Assembly (NCBI GenBank): GCA_044225675.1
Contig: JBGAIH010000044.1
Coordinates: 1 to 30,461, forward strand
DNA length: 30,461 bases
DNA from: JACMQX01 sp044225675
GTDB lineage: Bacteria; Pseudomonadota; Gammaproteobacteria; Burkholderiales; Burkholderiaceae_C
Direction: 5' to 3'
A program made the translations under genes and the position numbers. Shown here one piece after another: positions 1-8,446 of this stretch. How positions within the stretch are numbered: the stretch's first letter is position 1; each line of letters opens with the position of its first letter. The notes under the pieces were generated by a model. The model ran no database searches. It had not been told where the DNA came from and was given only the letters and a program-made list of their open reading frames with translations.

Positions 1-2475
1 GGCGCCGCCGATCAGGAGGTCGCGGCCCGCAAGGATCAGCCCGCCGGCGCTGTTGCTGAGCGTGGACGTGGCGATGAGCAGGTCGTCGCGTGCGGCGATG
101 ACGCCGGCCACGGGCGCGCTCGCGGAGCCAGCACCGCCTGAGGACGCGCCGACAGAGGAGCCGGAAGAAACACCGGCGCTGGATGCGGCGGAGCCCGCGC
201 CTGTGTCCACCGCGATGCTCTCAGGTGTTCCGTTGGCGATGACCTTCGCCTGCAGGAGGACGCGGTCGCCATAGAGCCGGGCGCTGTTGAGAAGGGCCGC
301 CGCAGCGACGGAGGTGGACTGCCCGTCAATGAGGCCGGCCCCGCTGTTCGTGAGCGTGCCTGTCGCGTTGAACGAAGTGCTCTGCGCGCTGATCTCGCCG
401 GTGTTGGTGATGTGGCGGGCCGTGAGGTCCAGCACGGTGCCGGCGAGCAACTTGCCCGCGTTGGTCAAGTCGCCGGACGCGGCAGAGGTCGCGGCGCTTC
501 CCGTGCCGAGCGCAATCCGCAGCGCCCCGTCGCTGGCGATCTGGCTGCCCGCATCGTTGGAGAGGCTGCCGGCTTGAACGAGCACTCCTTTGCCACCGAG
601 CAGTTGCCCCGCCGTGTTGACGGCCGGCCCGGCACTGGTCAGGCTCAATTGCCCCAGCGCAAGCAGCGTGCCGTGATCGTTGACGAGTGAGCCTGCGCTC
701 AGGCTCAGGTCCCCCGCGCTTTGCCATTGGCCCGACACGTTGATGAGTGAGCCTGAGACCTCGGCCTGCAGGCCGCCCAGGGCTGTGAGGGCAGCGCCGC
801 TCGTGAGCAGGTCACCCGCGCGGGCCTGCAGACTCAGGCCCGCGGACGACTCTGCACGGGCAGATGGCAAAGAGAGGCTCGCAGCCGCAAGCGTGAGGTC
901 GCCTTGGGACTGCAGCGTCGCCAAGGACGCCGTCAGATCGCCGCCCGCGCCCAGCAACAGCCCGCCCGCCGCCTGCAGAGTCGCTTGCGGAGCAACGAGC
1001 GCGCCCGCCGCATTCACCGAGACGCTGCCCTGGGACACCATCACCGCCGAGGCGACGCTGATGTCGCCGCCTGCATGCATCGCAAGACCGCCCAGCGACT
1101 GGAGCCGCGCGGACGAGGCCGCAAGCGCGGCTCCTGCGTTCAGCGTGAGCGCTGCGCCGCTCTGAAGTGCAGCAGCGCTTGCGTCCACCGCACCCGCAGC
1201 GCTCAGCGCCATGTCACCCTGGGACTGGGCGGTTGCGCCCGCCACACTCAGGTCCCCACCCGCGCTCAGACTCATCCCCCCGCCGCTCGCCAGCGTGCCC
1301 GTCGCCGTCAGCTTGCCCGCTGCGGAGACATTCATCTGCCCGCGCGAACTCGCATCCTTGAGCACGATGTCGCCATTGGCCAGCAGCTTGAATTCCCCCG
1401 CACTGGCTCCGACGCGCCCCGTGCTGTTGAAGCCCAGCCCCTTCTCGGTCGCGATCAGCCAGATCTGCCCCGCGTACATCCCGCCCGCGTCCTTGAGATC
1501 CACCGCGAACTTCGGCGGCGAGGCGCCCGGGCTCACGCCATCGGGCAGGCCCTCGGCCCCGAGGTCGCCATAGCGCACCTGGTTGGCCCCGAGCATCGCC
1601 CGGATTCGCCCGGCCCAGACCGAGCCTTCCACCACGATCCCGCGCGCGATCAGGGCCAGCTCGTCGAGGTCGCCGACGCTCAAGCCACCGGGGCCGACCT
1701 GCAGCACCCCCTGCGGCACCAGCGCGCTGCTCACACCGCCGGCTGCGTCGTACTGCAAGGTGCCGGTGACCAGGCTCACCCGCCCGGCCGTGTTGATGAA
1801 GCTGCAGCCATCACAGGTGATGCCATTTGGGTTGGCCGTGACGAGGTTGGCCCCCGGCCCGGCCACTTCCATCGCGCCGCGCAGCAGACTGGGCGACGTT
1901 CCCGTCACTTCATTGACGATGACGCGCGCGGGCACGGGCCCGAGCTGCGGGTTGCCGCCGATCCAGCCGCCCAGCTGCGTCTGCACGGGTGCGGCGGAGT
2001 TGTTCAGGATGAGTCCGGAAGGCCCGACGTTGAACTGGCTGAACTGGTTGCGGCTCACGCCTGCCGCGCTGGGCGGCGCGATGTGGACCAGCGGCACGCC
2101 GTTGCGCGCCGCGTCCAGCAGCGGTTTGCGGCCGGCTTGGGCGTTCGGGTCGGCCGCGACCTGGGCGTAGGCCGATGGGAAGACCAGGGACGCGAGATAG
2201 GAGCCGAGCACCAGCGCCACACGAACCACTGCAGGTGCCCCGCCCGGCATAAAGACGTAGGCCGGAGGCCCAGGCCACTTGGCCGTCATCCTCGGTGCGG
2301 GCGCTGAGCGAGGTGCGGGCGCTGAGCGAGGTGCGGGCGCGGAGCGAGGTGCGGTCACAGCGCAGGGCGCAGGCACTCCGCACGCATGGCCCTGCAACGC
2401 CGGCCCACCCTCACCCCCATTCGCCCGCAGCAGGCGGGGCAGTCGTCTCAGGCGAAAGCGCAAACTCCTCGTCAT
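1..2475 (-). CDS. TpsA-type two-partner secretion exoprotein, filamentous haemagglutinin-like (partial, N-terminal 825 codons)
   Basis: Large secreted adhesin or exoprotein of the FhaB/HecA kind. The frame is open from an ATG at 2475 to the left edge, so the C-terminus is missing. The start is supported by AGGGGG five bases upstream, within the 11-bp gap after tpsB. The leader is long: a basic N-terminus, three PRSAPA repeats at about residues 43-60, then a hydrophobic stretch ending AYA|Q near residue 104. The TPS domain follows, with NQFSQFNV at about 141-148 and NPNGITCDGC from residue 215, including Cys221 and Cys224. From about residue 350 there are degenerate repeats of the form AGGxLSxxAAxLQSxG, as expected for a beta-helix. 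An in-frame ATG at 2289 would give a conventional short signal peptide. Whether it is a plain adhesin or a CdiA-type toxin cannot be told without the C-terminus. Confidence 0.9.
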   Translation of the reverse strand, partial: MTRSLRFRLRRLPRLLRANGGEGGPALQGHACGVPAPCAVTAPRSAPAPRSAPAPRSAPAPRMTAKWPGPPAYVFMPGGAPAVVRVALVLGSYLASLVFPSAYAQVAADPNAQAGRKPLLDAARNGVPLVHIAPPSAAGVSRNQFSQFNVGPSGLILNNSAAPVQTQLGGWIGGNPQLGPVPARVIVNEVTGTSPSLLRGAMEVAGPGANLVTANPNGITCDGCSFINTAGRVSLVTGTLQYDAAGGVSSALVPQGVLQVGPGGLSVGDLDELALIARGIVVEGSVWAGRIRAMLGANQVRYGDLGAEGLPDGVSPGASPPKFAVDLKDAGGMYAGQIWLIATEKGLGFNSTGRVGASAGEFKLLANGDIVLKDASSRGQMNVSAAGKLTATGTLASGGGMSLSAGGDLSVAGATAQSQGDMALSAAGAVDASAAALQSGAALTLNAGAALAASSARLQSLGGLAMHAGGDISVASAVMVSQGSVSVNAAGALVAPQATLQAAGGLLLGAGGDLTASLATLQSQGDLTLAAASLSLPSARAESSAGLSLQARAGDLLTSGAALTALGGLQAEVSGSLINVSGQWQSAGDLSLSAGSLVNDHGTLLALGQLSLTSAGPAVNTAGQLLGGKGVLVQAGSLSNDAGSQIASDGALRIALGTGSAATSAASGDLTNAGKLLAGTVLDLTARHITNTGEISAQSTSFNATGTLTNSGAGLIDGQSTSVAAAALLNSARLYGDRVLLQAKVIANGTPESIAVDTGAGSAASSAGVSSGSSVGASSGGAGSASAPVAGVIAARDDLLIATSTLSNSAGGLILAGRDLLIGGA
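2295..2354. repeat. 18-bp tandem repeat, about 3.3 copies
   Basis: The unit GTGCGGGCGCTGAGCGAG occurs at 2295-2312 and 2313-2330, then with one mismatch at 2331-2348, then a partial copy. On the minus strand it encodes PRSAPA repeats in the extended leader of the TpsA protein. Because the unit is a multiple of three, copy-number change would not shift the frame. Confidence 0.85.
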
Positions 2476-2486
2476 GTCATCCCCCT

Positions 2487-4211
2487 TCAGAAAAAGAACG
2501 TGGTCGCCGCATAGGCGTTGAGCGCCCGCGAACTGAAGCCCTCGGGCGCGCGCAAGGGCGTGCCGAGGAGGAGCTCCAGGTGCAAGGCGCGGCCGCGCAC
2601 GCGCAGGCCTGCCGCCAGTCCGGCCAGTTGCCGGCCGAGCAGCAGGTCGGCGCTCGGGCCGCCGACCCGGCCCCAGTCCACGGCGGCGACCCAGCTCGCG
2701 GCCGCGCCCGTCCACTGCGACACGCGCTGCGACGGCCAGGTGAATTCATTGCGCAAGACGAGGCCGCTCTCGGCGAGCAGCACCGCGTCACCATCGAAGC
2801 CGCGCACGGAGGCCCGGCTGCCGATGGCGATCTGGTCGGTTGCGAGCGTGCGGTCGCGCGTGCCCTGCCCGCGCACCTGCAGCGCGTAGCCGAACGGCAA
2901 ACCGCCCAGGCCCCCCGGCTGCAGTTCCCAGCCCGCCTGCAGCAGCCACAGATGCGGGCGGACGGTGGGGCCACCGGCGACGGCTCCCGGCAGGTCGTCC
3001 TGCGCGGCGTTCCAAGGCATGCCCCGGCGATGGCCGAGCGCGAGGTCCAGCGTGGAGCGTGCGAAGGCATGGCGCACGGCGATGCCGGTTTCCAGCTGCG
3101 TGGTGCGCCGCCGCTGCACCAGCAGTTCGGTGTCGTCCAGGAAACTTTGCGCGCGCCGGCTCGACACGACTGCGTAGACGCCCAGGCGGCTCGATGCCGT
3201 GCGCAGGACGGTGTGGTCCCAGCGCAGCTCGCTGCTGTGGCTCACGCCGCTGGACAGAAAGTCCACGCCGGTGCCGCGCACCGTCTGCGCGAAGCGGCTG
3301 GCGCTGACCGACGCACTGAAGGTGCTGTAGCCCCAGGGGACCGAGTAGCCGATGCTGGCGCTTTGCGCCCGGTGGCTGGCACGCACGCGTTCGGCATTGC
3401 TGCTGAGCGACAGATAGACGCTGTCGCTGAGGCCCAGCGGATTGTCGAAGGCGAGGTTCGCGCTCAGCTGGCCGCGCCCGAGCGCCGCACTGCCCGCGTT
3501 GTCGAGGCCGAGGCTGCCACGCAGGCGTTCGCGCAGCGCCACGGGTTCGCGCTCGATGAGGACGCGCGCGCTGCCGGGCACGCTGCCGGGGTCGATGCGC
3601 ACGGCCACCCGCTGGCTCGGCAGGCGCCGCATCTGCTCCAGGCCCTGCTCCAGCGCCTGCGTGTCGAGCACGTCGCCCTCGCCGAGCGGAAAGGCATTGC
3701 GCCAGGTGCCCCAGGTCGAAGCGCCCGTCATCTCGATGCGATCGACGCGGCCCGCGTCGAGCCGCAGCGCCAGCGTTCCCGTCGCCAGGCTGTGCGGGGA
3801 CAGGCTCACGCGGGTGGTGGCATAGCCTGCATCCTGCAGCCGCGCGTTGAGTTCGGCCATGATGGTGTTGAGTCCCTGCTCGCCGACGCAGCGCCGCAGA
3901 TAGGGCAAGGCCGCGTCCTGGAGCCAGGCGAAGCGGCGCGCGTCGGCGCCCTGCAGGAGGATGTCGGAGACGACGAAGCAGGGCGTTTCGTCATCCGGCA
4001 GCGCTTGGCGAGCCTGCGCCGGCTCGGGCCGCAGCAGCGATGCAGCCGGCGGCGGTTCCGCCAGCTGCCGCGCGCGCTCCTCCTGGCGCCGCAGGCCTTC
4101 CTGAGCCTGAGCGCCCGGAACGATGAGAAAGCTCGATGCGATGGCGCAGGCAAGCGCCGGAAGAACAGCGGACAACAACGGACAGGACTCCCTGGGCAGT
4201 GGGGCCGCCAC
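2487..4211 (-). CDS. TpsB outer-membrane transporter (ShlB/FhaC family)
   Basis: Omp85-superfamily pore that exports the adjacent TpsA protein across the outer membrane. The 574-residue product begins with a signal peptide ending AQA|QEG at about residue 36. Two periplasmic POTRA domains follow (about 77-230), then a 16-strand-type barrel. The VRGF motif of the L6 loop lies at residues 469-472, and the chain ends in phenylalanines, as barrel proteins do. The first codon is GTG at 4211 with a poor ribosome site. An in-frame TTG at 4178, nine bases after AGGGAG, would give a cleaner 25-residue signal peptide and may be the true start. The stop is 11 bases before tpsA, so the two are probably co-transcribed with transporter first, as in cdiBA and many tps loci. 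Confidence 0.93.
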   Translation of the reverse strand: MAAPLPRESCPLLSAVLPALACAIASSFLIVPGAQAQEGLRRQEERARQLAEPPPAASLLRPEPAQARQALPDDETPCFVVSDILLQGADARRFAWLQDAALPYLRRCVGEQGLNTIMAELNARLQDAGYATTRVSLSPHSLATGTLALRLDAGRVDRIEMTGASTWGTWRNAFPLGEGDVLDTQALEQGLEQMRRLPSQRVAVRIDPGSVPGSARVLIEREPVALRERLRGSLGLDNAGSAALGRGQLSANLAFDNPLGLSDSVYLSLSSNAERVRASHRAQSASIGYSVPWGYSTFSASVSASRFAQTVRGTGVDFLSSGVSHSSELRWDHTVLRTASSRLGVYAVVSSRRAQSFLDDTELLVQRRRTTQLETGIAVRHAFARSTLDLALGHRRGMPWNAAQDDLPGAVAGGPTVRPHLWLLQAGWELQPGGLGGLPFGYALQVRGQGTRDRTLATDQIAIGSRASVRGFDGDAVLLAESGLVLRNEFTWPSQRVSQWTGAAASWVAAVDWGRVGGPSADLLLGRQLAGLAAGLRVRGRALHLELLLGTPLRAPEGFSSRALNAYAATTFFF

Positions 4212-4432
4212 GCCTTGCGCCCGGGCAGCCGCGAGGGCATGCGACGGGTCGCGTACTGCTCAAGGCCAGGCCGGCCCGTGGTGGCCGGCCCGCGTCATTC
4301 ACGATGGGGAAAGAACGCTGGCGACGAAGAATCAGCCGGCACTGTAGGCAGCCCGGACGCGCGGTCCAATCGGCCTGTTGGCCTCGGTCGGCCCGGTCGG
4401 CTCGGTCGGCTCGGTCGAGCCGGTCAGATTCG
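4212..4432. other. Intergenic region between flgL and tpsB
   Basis: This stretch lies after flgL and before tpsB, both minus strand, so it should hold the tpsBA promoter. I see no convincing -35/-10 pair. It contains a GC-rich hairpin (GGCCGG at 4269-4274 pairing with CCGGCC at 4285-4290) and the 9-bp repeat array near flgL. No open frame here looks like a gene. Confidence 0.5.
4381..4422. repeat. 9-bp tandem repeat with terminal hairpin after flgL
   Basis: Copies of GCTCGGTCG and close variants run through 4381-4417, with two identical units at 4400-4408 and 4409-4417. The end forms a hairpin, CGGCTC at 4407-4412 with GAGCCG at 4417-4422. It sits about 10 bases past the flgL stop and could slow transcription, but no T-tract follows on the minus strand, so a classical terminator is not supported. 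Confidence 0.6.
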
Positions 4433-5620
4433 TCAGCCCAGCAACTGGAACAGCGAGGTCTTCGCCACGCCCGCGTAGGTCTTGAGCGCGGCTTCGAGCG
4501 CGGTCTGGTTGCCCTGCAGGTCGGAGATCGCGCGCGCGAAGTCGAGGTCGCGCAGGTCGCTCAGATGGCCCGTGGCGGTGAGCGTCTCCTGCTCGCCGCT
4601 GGCGGCTGCGCTGTCGACCGCGTTCGCCTCGGCGCCGACGCGGCTGCGCGCCAGCACCATGCCGTCGAGCGCGCGGTCCACGTTGGCCTGCACGCGCGCC
4701 ATCTGCTCGGGATAGCTCACGCCCGCAGGCGACTCCAGCAGGCCGATGGCCTGATCGAGCGTGGCGAACACGCTCTGCCGCCCCGCCGGCGCGAGCTGGA
4801 AGCTGTCGCCTGCAGCGGGCGTGCCCGCGATCGTCACGCGCTGGCCGTCGAGCGAGATGCTGGCACCGTCGACATACGGCGCCGCGTTGATCAGGGTGGT
4901 GCCGGCGGTGGTGTCGGTCACGGTGTAGCTCAGACTGCCTGCGGCGCCGCCGATGCTGATGGTGTAGTCGTGCCCCGTGAGCTGGGCCGGGTTGCTCACG
5001 CTGCCCGGATCGATCCAGCCGGTGCCCGTGTTGCCCGCCGCCGAAGCGGTGACGAACACGCCGTTGCCCTGCGGCAGCGACATGAAGCTTTCGCGGCCAT
5101 CCACCGTCGTGGCATAGCGGCCGCCATCGCCCACGCGCTGGTCGCCCGCCGCCGCGCCGTAGGCCGGAGACGTTCCGGCAGCCAGCGGCTCGTCGGCGCT
5201 GCCCTGCCCCGCGAAGATGAAGCCGCCCGCGCCATCGCGGGTGTTGGCCACGCTCATCAGCTCGGCGCGCGCCGAGCGCAGCGCCAGGGCGAGCGACTTG
5301 CGGTCCTCGGCGTTGTAGCTGCCGTTGCCGGCGGCCACGAGTTTCTCGCGCACGTCCTGCAGCACGCCCACGCCCTGCCCGAGCGCGCTGTCGGCGGCCG
5401 CGAGCACGCTGGCCGACAGCTGCTGCGCCCGCTTGTCGTGCGCCAGATGCGCCAGACGCGAGCGCGCGAGTTCGGCCTGCGCGGCGCCAACCGGGTCGTC
5501 GCCCGGTGCGTTGATGCGCTGGCCGGTGGACAGCTGCAGCTGCAGCCGGTTCTGCGCCGACTGGCGGGCTTCGATGCCCGCAAAGACGCTGCGGGCCGAG
5601 TCGAGTGTGGGAACGCGCAT
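4433..5620 (-). CDS. flgL: Flagellar hook-filament junction protein FlgL (HAP3)
   Basis: FlgL forms the second junction ring between hook and filament and is exported by the flagellar type III system. The 395-residue product has a flagellin-like N-terminus with QLSTGQRINAPGDDP at about residues 28-42. It ends in the matching C-terminal helix (LDFARAISDLQ ... SLFQLLG) that pairs with the N-terminus in the D0/D1 core. The middle, residues about 140-300, is Gly/Ala/Thr-rich. It is the last gene of the flg operon, 29 bases after flgK. GAGG lies about 10 bases before the ATG. The length and both conserved ends fit the family well. Confidence 0.95.
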   Translation of the reverse strand: MRVPTLDSARSVFAGIEARQSAQNRLQLQLSTGQRINAPGDDPVGAAQAELARSRLAHLAHDKRAQQLSASVLAAADSALGQGVGVLQDVREKLVAAGNGSYNAEDRKSLALALRSARAELMSVANTRDGAGGFIFAGQGSADEPLAAGTSPAYGAAAGDQRVGDGGRYATTVDGRESFMSLPQGNGVFVTASAAGNTGTGWIDPGSVSNPAQLTGHDYTISIGGAAGSLSYTVTDTTAGTTLINAAPYVDGASISLDGQRVTIAGTPAAGDSFQLAPAGRQSVFATLDQAIGLLESPAGVSYPEQMARVQANVDRALDGMVLARSRVGAEANAVDSAAASGEQETLTATGHLSDLRDLDFARAISDLQGNQTALEAALKTYAGVAKTSLFQLLG

Positions 5621-5649
5621 GGATGGACTGCCTCAGGAAGGGGCGCGGG

Positions 5650-7551
5650 TCACCGCGCTGCCACGGCCAGCAGCGCGTCGAACAGCGTCTGGCTGGCCTG
5701 GATGATCTTGGCGGACGCCTGGTACGCCTGCTGGAAGCGCAGCAGATTGGCAGCTTCCTCGTCGAGGTTCACGCCCGAGACGTTCTGCTGGCGCGACACG
5801 GCCTCGGACCTGAGCGCCTCCGACACGGCGGCCGAATCGCTGGCACCTTGCACCCGCGTGCCGACGTCGCCGACCAGGATCGCATAGGCGCCGTTGAACG
5901 TGGCGCCGTCCACCAGCCGCAGCTCGGCCAGGCCGTCGATCGCGAGCGCGTTGCGGTTGTCGCTCGCGGGTGCAGCGGTCGGGCGGATCGCAAAGCTGTC
6001 GCCGGCGGCGGGTGCCCCGTCCAGCACCAGCGTCCAGCCGTTGGAGGTCGCCGGTGGGGCAGGTACGGCCGCGCCCGGGGTCCAGGGCACGCCGCTCAGG
6101 TTGCCGCTGGCCAGCCCGGTGATGTCGTAACTCGTGGGCGGGTTGTTGAAGGTGATCGTCACCGCCTGCGGCGTGCTGGCGTTCTGGGCGGTCACTGCAA
6201 AGGAGGTCACGGCCGCCGAGCCCTTGTTGGTGGCGGCGGCCTCGGCCGTCACCGCATAGCCGGTGGCGACCTGCGAAGCCGACAGGGTTCTGGCGGCCAG
6301 GCCCGTGCTGGCGGCGGCGAACGGCCGCACCAGAAAGGCATCACCCGCCGCCAGGCCGGGCGAGGCGCTGAAGCTCAGGCCATCCATGGTTGCCGGAAAG
6401 GTGGCCGTGGTGGTGGTCTGTCCGTCGGCGATGCGGGTGATCGTGCAGGCACTGCCGTCCCAGTCGACCCGGTAGTCGCTCGCCTTGAGCTGGCTGCTGT
6501 CGGCCACCGTGGCCGACACGCTGGCCGAACCGGTGTTGCCCGCATCGGGCCGCACCTGCGGCTGCGGCACCGACAGCACGGCCTGGCCGGCCGCTCCGCT
6601 CGCGTCCACGCCGTTCTTCTGCTGGGTGTTCAGGCGGTCGGCCAGCACCACGGCCAGGCGCCCCACTTGGTTCACCGCCGAGGCCAGGTCCTGATCGCGG
6701 AACATCATTGTTCCCGCGAGGCTGCCACCGCCCAGGCCTGCGGCGTCGAGCGGCTGGCTCAGGGCTCCCACGGTGAGCTTGAGCGCGATGCGTGACGCAT
6801 CGGCCGGATCGGGACCGGCCGACAGCACCGACTGCTGGCCGCCCACGAGCAGCGCGGCGCCACTGCGGGTGAACAGGTCGACCGTGCCGTCGGATTTGGG
6901 CAGCACCGTCACTGCCATGAGGCCGTTGATCTCTTCGAGCAGCGTGTCGCGCTGGTCGAGCAGGTCGTTGGGCGGCTGGCCGCCGGACTGGGCCTGCGCG
7001 ATCCGGGCATTGATCGACTTGAGCGCGGAGAGCTTGTCGTTGACCTGCCCCGCGCCCTGGGCGAGGCGGCTGTCGGCGCGCGAGGCCATGTCGGCCAGCT
7101 GCCGGCCGACCGAGGCGATGCGCTGCGCCATCTGCCCGGACTGGGCCAGCCAGGCGGTGCGCGCGGTGCTGTCGGCCGGGCGGTTGGCCAGGTCGCTGGC
7201 GGCGCCGAACATGTTGTCGATGGCCGCGCCGATGCCCACGCTGGCGTCGGCGAACAGGCCGTCGAGTTCGCTCAAGGCGCCGGAGCGCGCGGCGTCGGCG
7301 GCGGACTGCGAGGTCTGCGTCTGCACCGACTGCGTGAGGAACTGGTCGTACTGGCGCCGCACGGTCGTGAGGTCCACGCCGCGGCCGAAGTAGCCTGCGC
7401 CGGTGTACTGGCCGGACGCGGTGGAGAGCACCGCCTCCTGGCGCGAGTAGCCGGGCGTGTTGGCGTTGGCGATGTTGTGCGCGATGGTGCCAAGCGAGCC
7501 CTGCGCCGCCGCCAGGCTGCGGCTTCCGAGGCTCAGCAACGAGATGGACAT
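5650..7551 (-). CDS. flgK: Flagellar hook-associated protein FlgK (HAP1)
   Basis: FlgK is the first junction protein laid on the hook tip before FlgL and flagellin. The 633-residue product starts with the rod/hook/HAP N-terminal motif (IAHNIANANTPGYSRQ, about residues 23-38). It ends with the conserved C-terminal helix containing NLDEEAANLLRFQQAYQASAKI. The central region is long and repetitive in Ala/Gly/Thr, as is usual for the variable domain. GAGGAG lies nine bases before the ATG. The gene follows flgJ by 13 bases and is in the same operon. Sigma-28 control of flgKL is common in the family, but I did not identify a promoter inside flgJ. Confidence 0.95.
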   Translation of the reverse strand: MSISLLSLGSRSLAAAQGSLGTIAHNIANANTPGYSRQEAVLSTASGQYTGAGYFGRGVDLTTVRRQYDQFLTQSVQTQTSQSAADAARSGALSELDGLFADASVGIGAAIDNMFGAASDLANRPADSTARTAWLAQSGQMAQRIASVGRQLADMASRADSRLAQGAGQVNDKLSALKSINARIAQAQSGGQPPNDLLDQRDTLLEEINGLMAVTVLPKSDGTVDLFTRSGAALLVGGQQSVLSAGPDPADASRIALKLTVGALSQPLDAAGLGGGSLAGTMMFRDQDLASAVNQVGRLAVVLADRLNTQQKNGVDASGAAGQAVLSVPQPQVRPDAGNTGSASVSATVADSSQLKASDYRVDWDGSACTITRIADGQTTTTATFPATMDGLSFSASPGLAAGDAFLVRPFAAASTGLAARTLSASQVATGYAVTAEAAATNKGSAAVTSFAVTAQNASTPQAVTITFNNPPTSYDITGLASGNLSGVPWTPGAAVPAPPATSNGWTLVLDGAPAAGDSFAIRPTAAPASDNRNALAIDGLAELRLVDGATFNGAYAILVGDVGTRVQGASDSAAVSEALRSEAVSRQQNVSGVNLDEEAANLLRFQQAYQASAKIIQASQTLFDALLAVAAR

Positions 7552-7564
7552 GGCGCCGGGCTCC

Positions 7565-8446
7565 TCAGGTCAGTGCACGCTGCAGCGCGAGCGTATGGTT
7601 GATGGTGCGCGCCAGCTTGCTGGCGTACTGCGGGTCGGTCGCGTAGCCGGCGCGCTGCATGCCGCCGGCAAAGCCCTCGACGGTGGAGGCCTGGCGCACG
7701 ACACCGCTGTAGCGCGGGTTGTCGGCGAGCAGCCGGGCGTAATCCGAGAAGGCTTCGGTGTACGAGGCGTAGCTGCGAAAGCGCTCGACGCGCGACACCG
7801 GCTGGCCGCCCTCGTACTCGGTTGTGCGGGTGGCGGTGGAGCCGCCCTTCCAGCCGCCGGTGGCCTTGATGCCGAAGAGATTGAACGAGGGCGTGCCGTC
7901 GGCGTTGCGGATCTCGCCCTTGCCCCAGCCCGATTCGAGCGCGGCCTGCCCAAGGATGAACGAAGCCGGCACGCCGGTGGCGCGCTCGGCCGCCTGGGCG
8001 TGCGGCAGCATCTTCTGCACGAAGGCGGCCTGCGGCGAGCTGGCGCTGCCGGCAGCGGCCCCTGTGACTGCACCGGCCGGCGCCGCAGTCTCGGGCGCGC
8101 CCGCGGGCGGCAACGTCGAAGGCGGCAGATTCTGCATGTGCCGCGACAGCTGCTTTTCGATCATGTCGGCCAGGCCCTGCGGCCGGCCGGCGAACTGCCG
8201 CGCCATCTGCGAGTCGAGCATGGACGCGAAGCTGTCGGCGCCCGCGCCCTGGCCGGGGTCGGCCTTGATCGTCGCGTCGCGCATGCTCTTGAGCACCATC
8301 TGCATGAACATCGACTCGAACTGCACCGCCGCCTGGCGCGCCGCGCCGCGCGGGTCGCGCGCGGCCTGGCCGCGCAGGCCGTCGAGTGCGCGGCTGTCCA
8401 GGCTGCGGCCATCGGCGCCGAGCGGGCGGGATGCGTCGAGCGACAT
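7565..8446 (-). CDS. flgJ: Flagellar rod assembly protein and peptidoglycan hydrolase FlgJ
   Basis: FlgJ is a periplasmic protein that caps the growing rod and cuts peptidoglycan to let it through. The 293-residue product has both halves. The N-terminal rod-binding domain contains QFESMFMQMVLKSMRD at about residues 43-58. A Pro/Ala-rich linker follows at about 110-140, then the C-terminal glucosaminidase domain, with GQAALESGWGKGE placing the likely catalytic Glu at residue 171. This dual-domain form is typical of beta- and gammaproteobacteria. Its ATG overlaps the flgI stop by one base (TGATG), which points to translational coupling. Confidence 0.95.
   Translation of the reverse strand: MSLDASRPLGADGRSLDSRALDGLRGQAARDPRGAARQAAVQFESMFMQMVLKSMRDATIKADPGQGAGADSFASMLDSQMARQFAGRPQGLADMIEKQLSRHMQNLPPSTLPPAGAPETAAPAGAVTGAAAGSASSPQAAFVQKMLPHAQAAERATGVPASFILGQAALESGWGKGEIRNADGTPSFNLFGIKATGGWKGGSTATRTTEYEGGQPVSRVERFRSYASYTEAFSDYARLLADNPRYSGVVRQASTVEGFAGGMQRAGYATDPQYASKLARTINHTLALQRALT

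Noticed and set aside
904..4478. Long open frames on the plus strand opposite tpsA and tpsB
   Set aside because: They are rich in Arg, Ala and His, lack any family motif, and lie antisense to well-supported genes. Long chance frames are expected at this GC content.
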